This document shows positions 1 through 5,505 of a stretch of 6,422 nt of DNA, piece by piece. Origin of the DNA: an uncultured Flavobacteriales bacterium (GTDB lineage Bacteria; Bacteroidota; Bacteroidia; Flavobacteriales_D; Sanyastnellaceae); the NCBI GenBank assembly GCA_913057815.1, contig CAJXOV010000134.1, positions 1 through 6,422 on the forward strand. The letters are read 5' to 3'. Position numbers and translations under genes: made by a program. Position 1 is the first letter of the stretch; each line of letters opens with the position of its first letter. The notes beneath the pieces were generated by a model. That model saw nothing but the letters and a program-made list of their open reading frames with translations. It was not told the origin of the DNA and made no database searches.

Positions 1-48
1 CGAGATGTAGAGAGGTCTCGTGGGCTCGGAGATGTGTATAAGAGACAG
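1..48 (+). other. Illumina Nextera adapter (non-genomic artefact)
   Basis: Bases 1-6 are the tail of the P7 primer, bases 7-14 (GTAGAGAG) match the index I recall for Nextera primer N707, bases 15-29 (GTCTCGTGGGCTCGG) are the read-2 primer stretch, and bases 30-48 (AGATGTGTATAAGAGACAG) are the 19-base Tn5 mosaic end used for tagmentation. The order is exactly that of a finished i7-side library molecule. This is untrimmed library sequence at a contig end, not a natural transposon. It shows that the sufE gene next to it is cut by the assembly edge and not by biology. Confidence 0.98.
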
Positions 49-133
49 ACTCATACTTATCCATCCAATCATCGAACATTTCAAACTCTGAAACAATTTC
101 TTCCTCTCTAGTTATAAGACTTAATTCCTCCAT
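49..133 (-). CDS. sufE: SufE-like Fe-S cluster assembly protein, N-terminal fragment
   Basis: Reading the minus strand from the ATG at 133-131 gives 28 residues beginning MEELSLITREEEI and continuing through EFEMFDDWMDKYE before the adapter junction. The pattern 'E-I-(V)-x-E-F-x-x-F-x-D-W-M-x-[KR]-Y' is the conserved first helix of SufE, the protein that accepts persulfide sulfur from the cysteine desulfurase SufS and passes it to the SufBCD scaffold in the cytoplasm. SufE proteins are usually about 140 residues, so roughly 80% is missing, including the catalytic cysteine loop. No other in-frame ATG lies upstream: the ATG at 140-138 is in another frame and soon hits a stop. The fragment is transcribed away from the exported-protein gene at 292. 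The call rests on one short but distinctive motif, so the family is probable and the exact paralogue is not settled. Confidence 0.78.
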
Positions 134-141
134 TAAGCATA

Positions 142-149
142 CAAAGATA
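142..149 (-). promoter_or_regulatory. Candidate Bacteroidota -7 promoter element for sufE
   Basis: The minus strand reads TATCTTTG, an exact match to the Bacteroidota sigma-A -7 consensus TAnnTTTG. A TTTG that could serve as the -33 element lies at 177-174, 24 bases upstream, slightly longer than the usual spacing. The start codon at 133 begins only 8 bases after the element ends, so transcription would start within a few bases of the ATG and the mRNA would be nearly leaderless. Confidence 0.5.
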
Positions 150-157
150 TTTGTTTT

Positions 158-191
158 AAAGATTGATGAAATTCAAAAAGCATCAATCTTT
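158..191. repeat. Perfect 11-bp inverted repeat in the sufE upstream region
   Basis: AAAGATTGATG (158-168) and CATCAATCTTT (181-191) are exact reverse complements separated by 12 bases. The dyad begins 8 bases upstream of the sufE -7 element and contains the candidate -33 element in its spacer, a position suited to a dimeric regulator's operator. It could also act as a hairpin: on the plus strand the second arm continues into a short T-rich stretch. No plus-strand gene lies upstream for it to terminate, so an operator is the more natural reading. Confidence 0.55.
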
Positions 192-291
192 TCTAAAATG
201 ATCCCTTTTGTGTAACTATAAGTGGATTAGCCACGTACAAATCAGCCAAGACGAAAGGCGATAAACATCAATACTGGATAGATTCCTATAG

Positions 292-1107
292 ATGAAACTT
301 AGAACTAACTTCATATTCTTTAGTGCTTTAAGAGCAACATTGCTCTTAGGGGTTTTCCTATATGGAAGCACCAGTTCTGCAAATGTCTTTAACGAGAAAA
401 CTCACGGATTAGAGTCTCATGACGTTAAAAAAACATCACAAACAAACCTACTTCAAAACCAAGCTTTAAACATTGACAATCAGCATTTGTTGGTAAACAA
501 GTTCAATGAAAACGTAGTAGTGGACTTAGGAGTAGTTATTCCAAAAGGCACTACATATGTGGTCAATTGGAAAAAGGCCGCATCAAATGACCCAAACGCC
601 TCTTCCAATTGTATTATTCGGGAGTCTAGCTCTCGTTCAAACTTTGTAAAAAACCAAGAGGTAGGTTCAACTAACTCTTTGGAGGTTCAAACATTGGTAC
701 TAACAGCATCTTGCAATATTCGGTACCTTCTCCTCACACCTGCATCTCCTATTGATGATTCTATAGTAATTGACTGTATCAGCGTTGCAAAACCAACAAA
801 GCATACAACGGAAGACGACAAGAATATAGCCCCAGAGCAAGTTAAAACTATTAAAAAACAGCAAAAGGTAGAAGTAGAAAAGTCCACTAAACAACATAAA
901 ACTCAACACGAATTTAAAGAGCTGCTATTCTGCAGGCCAAGTTTTGTTGCAACGCGGAATGACATTTTTAAAGATTTTAAATATATAAATGATACTAGTC
1001 AACTTTCGGTTGAATTATTCTCATTTCAAAACAAAAATTTAACCCGGCAGAAGCTCACACTTTCAGAGCGAATATTCTACCAAGAAATTAGACCTCCCCC
1101 AGACTGA
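292..1107 (+). CDS. Exported hypothetical protein, 271 aa, with Lys-rich linker
   Basis: I do not recognise the family. Residues 1-30 look like a Sec signal peptide: basic MKLR, a hydrophobic stretch from about 7 to 24, and a plausible cleavage after SSA30. There is no lipobox cysteine. Residues about 65-165 alternate hydrophobic and polar residues like a beta-sandwich and contain Cys107, Cys141 and Cys162. Residues about 166-206 form a hydrophilic, Lys/Gln/Glu-rich linker. Residues about 207-271 form a second small segment with Cys214 and a proline-rich end, EIRPPPD. The four cysteines could form disulfides in the periplasm or outside the cell. There is no recognisable type IX C-terminal sorting domain. 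The ATG at 292 is preceded by no good Shine-Dalgarno sequence, as is common in Bacteroidota, and by a weak 4-bp hairpin (278-289). It is 145 bp upstream of the porP/sprF-like gene on the same strand, so a functional link is possible but unproven. That the frame is a real gene is supported by its length, signal peptide and domain-like layout. Confidence 0.72.
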   Translation: MKLRTNFIFFSALRATLLLGVFLYGSTSSANVFNEKTHGLESHDVKKTSQTNLLQNQALNIDNQHLLVNKFNENVVVDLGVVIPKGTTYVVNWKKAASNDPNASSNCIIRESSSRSNFVKNQEVGSTNSLEVQTLVLTASCNIRYLLLTPASPIDDSIVIDCISVAKPTKHTTEDDKNIAPEQVKTIKKQQKVEVEKSTKQHKTQHEFKELLFCRPSFVATRNDIFKDFKYINDTSQLSVELFSFQNKNLTRQKLTLSERIFYQEIRPPPD

Positions 1108-1113
1108 TTTATT

Positions 1114-1193
1114 TCCGTAAACCCTATCCCCGTTGACATTCTTAAAAGAAGGTAACTATTGCGATAACTCAGTCGTAGAATAGGGCTCACGGA
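1114..1193. repeat. Imperfect 14-bp inverted repeat enclosing 52 bases; possible structured RNA
   Basis: Bases 1114-1127 (TCCGTAAACCCTAT) pair with 1180-1193 (ATAGGGCTCACGGA) at 12 of 14 positions; the two mismatches are A-C. Inside, 1132-1156 can form a hairpin (1132-1135 with 1153-1156, then 1139-1142 with 1147-1150), and 1156-1178 a weaker one (CTA and CGA pairing with TCG and TAG), giving a possible three-way junction. The element starts 7 bases after the stop of the upstream gene and ends 59 bases before the porP/sprF-like ATG. It may be a terminator-like or leader structure, or a short inverted-repeat element. It resembles no riboswitch I know, and I see no clear target-site duplication at its ends. 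Confidence 0.5.
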
Positions 1194-1197
1194 CAAA

Positions 1198-1231
1198 TTT
1201 GACCAGCTCAATTACTCGTGTAAAACTTTAC
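1198..1231 (+). promoter_or_regulatory. Weak candidate promoter / small palindrome before porP/sprF-like gene
   Basis: TTTG at 1198-1201 could be a -33 element. About 20 bases downstream, AAACTTTA (1223-1230) partly matches TAnnTTTG (the second A and three Ts agree; the first and last bases do not). That A/T-rich stretch lies in a 12-base palindrome, GTAAAACTTTAC (1220-1231; 5-bp arms, 2-base centre). If used, transcription would begin near 1234-1237, at the start of the hairpin next to the ATG. The match is poor. Confidence 0.25.
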
Positions 1232-1236
1232 TTAAA

Positions 1237-1252
1237 GACAATCTAAATTGTC
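1237..1252 (+). promoter_or_regulatory. Perfect 6-bp hairpin abutting the porP/sprF-like start codon
   Basis: GACAAT (1237-1242) and ATTGTC (1247-1252) are exact reverse complements with a four-base loop CTAA. The last stem base is directly followed by the ATG at 1253. No Shine-Dalgarno sequence is present, so the stem covers exactly the region a ribosome would need to load on. It may modulate translation of the operon, or be a 16-bp operator. With only two G-C pairs and four A-T pairs, the RNA stem would be of modest stability. Confidence 0.5.
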
Positions 1253-2200
1253 ATGATTAAAAGAAAACAAATATTACTAACCCTGGCGCTTTTTGTACTT
1301 GGAACTTCCTTTATGGATGCCCAACAAACGGCCATGTTTGGACAGTTCCAATACAATATGTTGGAATTAAACCCAGCTTATGCAGGTTATAGGGAGACAT
1401 TTAATGTCACCGGGATTCATAGAAGCCAATGGGTTGGTTTCAAAGGAGCCCCAGTAACACAGACAATATCTTTCAATAAGCCATTTAAAACGGATGAATT
1501 TGCTTTTGGTGGTGCTATATCGAATGACAAAATCGGTCCTACCAACTCGTTTAATATTTCTATAGATGGTGCATACAGACTGAAATTAGGACATGGACGA
1601 GAAAGGACCAAACTTTCTTTCGGACTGAAAGGTTTAATCAATAGGTATCAAACCAATTTAGCAGGTGTAGACATTATAGATCCAGATGATCAATCATTCC
1701 TCAGGAATGAGAATGGAGTATGGTTGCCTAATCTAGGTGCAGGAGCTTTTCTATATGGTAGAACCTATTTCGTAGGTGTGTCAGCACCCAAAATATTAAA
1801 TAACAAGCTTGTCAACAAGGGTTCCCTTCTATATGATTATATGGACGGAAGAGAAGAACGTACTTATTACATGACGGCTGGTAAGGTTTGGAAAGTCAAA
1901 AGAAATTTAAAGTTCTATCCAGCGGTGTTATTTAAAGCTACCAAGAACGCACCTCTGTCTGGTGGTGCCTTTTTAAACTTCATAGTAATGAATGAATTTA
2001 AAATAGGAGCTTATTACAATTTTAAAGAAGTAGCCGGTGCCATGGCTCAATGGCAGGTTAACAAAAAACTGAGAGTTGGTTACACACTAGAAATGCCCGT
2101 GACTTCACTGTTCGGGACAAACCTAGGTAGTCACGAGATTATGCTGAATTACTCTATCAAGAAAGGTAGAACAGCTATTATTTATCCAAAACACTTTTAA
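1253..2200 (+). CDS. Type IX secretion system membrane protein, PorP/SprF family
   Basis: This 315-aa protein has the normal length and layout of PorP/SprF proteins, Bacteroidota outer-membrane beta-barrels that work with the type IX secretion system and help attach or export surface adhesins. A signal peptide covers about residues 1-23 (MIKRK basic start, hydrophobic core, cleavage after MDA). Family hallmarks follow in order: LNPAYAG (39-45), RSQWVGFKGAPVTQ (57-70), GGAISNDKIGPTN (86-98), LPNLGAGAFLYG (158-169) and GSHEIML (292-298). The rest alternates hydrophobic and polar residues as expected for membrane strands. A stop codon in frame at 1244-1246 makes the ATG at 1253 the first possible start. 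The next gene begins 9 bp after the stop, so the two form an operon. Genomes in this group carry many paralogues, often beside an adhesin gene, so I assign the family and not a specific gene name. Confidence 0.95.
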   Translation: MIKRKQILLTLALFVLGTSFMDAQQTAMFGQFQYNMLELNPAYAGYRETFNVTGIHRSQWVGFKGAPVTQTISFNKPFKTDEFAFGGAISNDKIGPTNSFNISIDGAYRLKLGHGRERTKLSFGLKGLINRYQTNLAGVDIIDPDDQSFLRNENGVWLPNLGAGAFLYGRTYFVGVSAPKILNNKLVNKGSLLYDYMDGREERTYYMTAGKVWKVKRNLKFYPAVLFKATKNAPLSGGAFLNFIVMNEFKIGAYYNFKEVAGAMAQWQVNKKLRVGYTLEMPVTSLFGTNLGSHEIMLNYSIKKGRTAIIYPKHF

Positions 2201-2209
2201 AAGAAAGCG

Positions 2210-5200
2210 ATGAAGAATCTATTTAAACTTTTCGCGATATTCCTGATGACATCGTTATCATGGACATCTTTTGCTCAAGAATCTTCGATTGAAGAGGATG
2301 AAGGTGATAAACACTTAGAAGTGTTTGCTTTCGAAAAAGCTATAAACCAATACTCTATAGCCTTTGAAGCTGACTCAACCAACTTCAGAGTATCAAGAAA
2401 ACTAGCAGATGCCTACAGACGTAAAGGCGATCTTACTGGTTCAGCTCCTTGGTACAAAAGAACTTTGGAACTAGACTCCACTAGAAATGAGGATTTACTT
2501 TACTATGCTGAAGCTCTTAAAACACAGGGGCTTTATGACGAGTCACTGGTTTGGTATGAAAAATACAACAAGCTTCAACCAAAGGATGATCGAGCAGAAA
2601 ATCACTTAGTAAGTTCAGATAAGTACTTAGCCCTTGAAGAAGACAAAGAGCAATATTTAGTAAAAAAATTAGACTTTAATAATAGAAAACCTGCTTTTGG
2701 TGTTACAAAGTATGGTGAAAAGCTTGTTTTCTCAGCTACTGGCCTTGAAGGACAAAAGAATAACAAAAATAATCCTTGGAATGACCTTCCTTACTTGGAT
2801 GTTTATGAATCTAATATAGATGAAAACAACCAAGCAGTAGATGTTCAACCAATTAACGAAATTAACTCCAAATACAATGATGGGCCTGCCCATTTTGATG
2901 ACGAGTCTCAGACGATGTTTGTCACTAGGAACAACATGAAAAGAGGAAAACCAGTTAAAGATAAAACTGGTTCTGTAAATCTTAAAATTTACACTAGCAC
3001 ACTTGTAGAGGACTCTTGGTCCGAAATGTCAGAGCTATCTTTTAATAGTGACGATTATTCTACAGGTCACCCAACTGTTTCTGCAGATGGACAAAGACTT
3101 TATTTCGCGTCTAACAGGCCTGGCGGTGAAGGAGGTACAGATATTTATGTGTGTGAAAAAATTAATGACACATGGGGAAGACCAGAGAATCTAGGGAACT
3201 CCGTAAACACTAAAGGAGATGAATTGTTTCCGTATATAGATGACAATGATGTGTTATACTTCTCTTCTACAGGACATTTAGGCCTTGGTGGAATGGATTT
3301 ATTCAAAATTCGTATCGAAAACCTAAAAGATGGTCTTCCTGAAAATTTAGGATACCCGCTTAATTCGGCTAAAGACGACTTTAGTATTCTATTTGAAGTA
3401 ACAGACGAGTCTGGATACTTCTGTTCAAACAGAGATAAAGGATTCTCAGATGATATATTCTACTTCGAATTATCTAATATGCTTCAAAAAGTATATGCTG
3501 GAAGGGTAGAGTCTTCTTTACCGGAAAAATCTCTAGCCGGTGGTGAAGTAATCGTACGAGATTTAGCCACAGGAGAAGAAATTAATCTAATATTAGATGA
3601 AAACGGTGAGTTCGAATTTGACGCTATACCCGGAACCACTTACGAACTTGCTTATGTCAAAGGAGATGTAGAAGAAATTCTGGCAATTAAAACTGTAGAA
3701 GACACAGTTTCATTAGCTTATGAGAACTTGGGAATCTTTACTATACAAGAAAGATTAGCCATAAACATAGACAATGACAGGGAAGAGATAGATATCAATG
3801 GTGATATTTATAAGCGATTTAATGAGGATGGCAGGTTCATCTCTGAACAAGGAGATACTCTAACAAATATTGATATGATGGACCTTCTTTCGAATAACAT
3901 TGAAGGAAACAGCCTCGAACTCAACAATTCTATTTATAAAGCAAATACCGAAGGGACTGGTTATTTCAAAGAAGATGGGGAAGAAATTACATCAGAAGAA
4001 CTCGAAGAACTGCTAATCAGTGAAATTTTTGCCAACCCTTTAAACATTCAGGATAACTCTGCATTAGCAGGTTTAGATTCCAAGTATTCTACTTTAGATC
4101 TTGGACTTATCAATTCTTCAGAATTAAATCTTAATGAAATTTCAGCGTTAGAGTGGGTCAATGATGCTCTAAAAGACGACAACCTTACGCCAGAACAGCG
4201 ATTGGAGCTAGAATCACTCAAATCATCTGAATTAACCGAAATCTCGGCCAAAGATTGGCTAGATAACATATCAGCTAACCCAGAACTTGCTGAAACTCTC
4301 ACTTCTGTGGAAAGAAGAGCTCTAGGAATAGAGAAGGTTGAAAATGTAGACATAGCTATGGATAGCTCTGCAGATAAATTGAATTTAAACGGCATGTCTG
4401 CCTTAGATTGGATTAATGATGCATTAAAAAATGAGTCTTTATCTCCAAAACAAAGAAACGAACTGGACGCTCTTAAATCATCTGATTTAAGTGATATTCC
4501 TGCCGATGAATGGCTGAATAGCGTAGCAAACAATCCAGAAGAAGCTGAAAACTTAACTAGTGTAGAAAAATTAGCTCTAGGTATACTAGAAGAAAACACA
4601 AAAGTCACTAACCCTGCCTACACGCTACCTGGAAAGCTGAATATAGAAAACATAAACGATTACGTCCTAACCTCTAAAGATGAGCTTAAATCAATTTTAA
4701 ACTCCAAAGGATTAGAGGATATCTATTTTGACTTTGACAGAACAGACATAATTAGCGAAGAAAGAGAAAACTTAGACGAACTAGCCGCATTTATGATGGC
4801 AAACCCTAATTTAGACATGTATGTCTCCGCTCACACCGATGCTAGAGGTAACAACAGTTACAACGATGCTTTGTCAGAAAGAAGAGCGTCATCTGTACAA
4901 TCCTACTTAGGAGCTAGAGGAGTAGACATTTCTAGACTAAAACTAGGATGGTATGGAGAGGATCAATTGGCTAACAATTGTACAAATGACACTGAATGCG
5001 AAGAAAACGCCCATAGATTGAATAGACGAGCCTCATTTGCTCTAGCTGGTGACCTTAATGGTTCGAGCAGCACTGTAATTGAGTCTTCTGAAAATAACTC
5101 TCCAGAATCTAGCTTAGCTAATGCGAGCACACTCCATGGATTAGAAAACATCTATTATGACTTCGACAAATCGAACATCAGAGAAGACGCACAAGAAACA

Positions 5201-5476
5201 CTTGAAAAGGTGTATTCATTAATGGCGACTAATTCTGAGACCATCGTCATCAATGCTCACACTGACAAAAGAGGAAACAACGCCTACAATGACTTCCTAT
5301 CTGAAAACAGAGCTATATCAGCCAAGAAATACTTGATTGATAAAGGAATCTCTGCTGGTAGAATAGAAATAAGTTGGGCAGGTGAAACTCAATTGGCTGA
5401 AAAATGTCCTGACAGTGCCGGTTGTACTGAAAAGCTACACCAATTGAATAGAAGAGCTTCCATTAGCTGGAAATAA
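2210..5476 (+). CDS. PorE-like OmpA-family protein: TPR, PD40 propeller, CRD, internal repeats, two OmpA domains
   Basis: This 1088-aa envelope protein probably anchors the PorP/SprF partner to peptidoglycan. Signal peptide: residues 1-22 (cleavage after SFA; Gln follows, so it is not a lipoprotein by this criterion). TPR-like helices: about 30-140. PD40/WD40-like propeller: about 160-420, with blades such as HPTVSADGQRLYFASNRPGG (287-306), followed by GTDIYV, and FSSTGHLGLGGMDLF (351-365). A carboxypeptidase-regulatory-like beta domain spans about 428-490. Residues 520-800 are acidic and hold two unrelated tandem repeats. Two OmpA domains follow: about 833-947, with HTD at 875-877 and LSERRA at 888-893, and about 975-1088, with HTD at 1017-1019 and LSENRA at 1030-1035. 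The Asp and Arg that bind diaminopimelate are kept in both (D877/R892 and D1019/R1034). Each has a cysteine pair (924/930 and 1066/1072). PorE of Porphyromonas has the TPR-propeller-CRD-OmpA order with one OmpA domain. The purine-rich AAGAAAG before the ATG may aid initiation. The family is certain; the precise role is inferred. Confidence 0.95.
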   Translation: MKNLFKLFAIFLMTSLSWTSFAQESSIEEDEGDKHLEVFAFEKAINQYSIAFEADSTNFRVSRKLADAYRRKGDLTGSAPWYKRTLELDSTRNEDLLYYAEALKTQGLYDESLVWYEKYNKLQPKDDRAENHLVSSDKYLALEEDKEQYLVKKLDFNNRKPAFGVTKYGEKLVFSATGLEGQKNNKNNPWNDLPYLDVYESNIDENNQAVDVQPINEINSKYNDGPAHFDDESQTMFVTRNNMKRGKPVKDKTGSVNLKIYTSTLVEDSWSEMSELSFNSDDYSTGHPTVSADGQRLYFASNRPGGEGGTDIYVCEKINDTWGRPENLGNSVNTKGDELFPYIDDNDVLYFSSTGHLGLGGMDLFKIRIENLKDGLPENLGYPLNSAKDDFSILFEVTDESGYFCSNRDKGFSDDIFYFELSNMLQKVYAGRVESSLPEKSLAGGEVIVRDLATGEEINLILDENGEFEFDAIPGTTYELAYVKGDVEEILAIKTVEDTVSLAYENLGIFTIQERLAINIDNDREEIDINGDIYKRFNEDGRFISEQGDTLTNIDMMDLLSNNIEGNSLELNNSIYKANTEGTGYFKEDGEEITSEELEELLISEIFANPLNIQDNSALAGLDSKYSTLDLGLINSSELNLNEISALEWVNDALKDDNLTPEQRLELESLKSSELTEISAKDWLDNISANPELAETLTSVERRALGIEKVENVDIAMDSSADKLNLNGMSALDWINDALKNESLSPKQRNELDALKSSDLSDIPADEWLNSVANNPEEAENLTSVEKLALGILEENTKVTNPAYTLPGKLNIENINDYVLTSKDELKSILNSKGLEDIYFDFDRTDIISEERENLDELAAFMMANPNLDMYVSAHTDARGNNSYNDALSERRASSVQSYLGARGVDISRLKLGWYGEDQLANNCTNDTECEENAHRLNRRASFALAGDLNGSSSTVIESSENNSPESSLANASTLHGLENIYYDFDKSNIREDAQETLEKVYSLMATNSETIVINAHTDKRGNNAYNDFLSENRAISAKKYLIDKGISAGRIEISWAGETQLAEKCPDSAGCTEKLHQLNRRASISWK
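3782..4033 (+). repeat. Weak 42-aa internal tandem duplication in the OmpA-family gene
   Basis: Residues 525-566 and 567-608 align without gaps at a 42-residue offset. Shared positions include Asn530/572, the IYK at 533-535/575-577, Glu538/580, Glu545/587, Gly548/590 and a Leu-Leu pair at 559-560/601-602. A common pattern is N-x-x-IYK, then a charged E/D/G turn, then a helix ending in LL. Identity is low, so this is an old duplication. It lies directly after the CRD and before the 85-aa repeats. Confidence 0.5.
4118..4591 (+). repeat. Two 85-aa-period helical repeats in the OmpA-family gene
   Basis: Residues 637-709 (4118-4336) and 722-794 (4373-4591) align without gaps at an 85-residue (255-base) offset, with about 42 of 73 residues identical by hand count. 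The shared core is L-N-L-N-x-x-SAL-x-W-x-NDALK, then L-x-P-x-QR-x-EL-x-x-LKSS-x-L, then WL, NPE-x-AE-x-LTSVE and ALGI. The units look helical and acidic. Synonymous positions differ widely between the two DNA copies, so the duplication is not recent. They sit between the CRD/42-aa repeats and the first OmpA domain. Confidence 0.9.
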
Positions 5477-5485
5477 ACCGTAACA

Positions 5486-5503
5486 ACAGGTGTAAAAGCC
5501 TGT
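5486..5503. terminator. Weak hairpin between convergent genes
   Basis: ACAGG (5486-5490) pairs with CCTGT (5499-5503) across an 8-base loop in the 29-bp gap between the operon and pyk. The stem is short and there is no T-tract on either strand, so it is at best a weak bidirectional terminator. Confidence 0.25.
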
Positions 5504-5505
5504 GG

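Noticed and set aside
30..48. Tn5 transposon end
   Set aside because: The mosaic end is directly preceded by Nextera primer and index sequence, so it comes from library preparation and not from a natural insertion.
166..201. Tiny plus-strand frame (11 codons) starting at the ATG at 166
   Set aside because: It is far too short, overlaps the inverted repeat and has no supporting signal.
687..909. Two overlapping minus-strand frames of 66 and 69 aa within the exported-protein gene
   Set aside because: They are short and Phe/Cys-rich reverse readings of the Lys-rich linker, with no promoter or initiation signal seen.
1133..1162. E. coli-like -35 (TTGACA) with an 18-base spacer to TATTGC
   Set aside because: Bacteroidota primary sigma factors use TTTG/TAnnTTTG elements, the -10 match is poor, and the bases are better explained by the hairpin at 1132-1156.
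4048..4608. 186-aa open frame on the minus strand inside the OmpA-family gene
   Set aside because: It is antisense to the 85-aa repeats, Ser/Leu-rich as expected from reverse reading of that codon pattern, and has no family motif.
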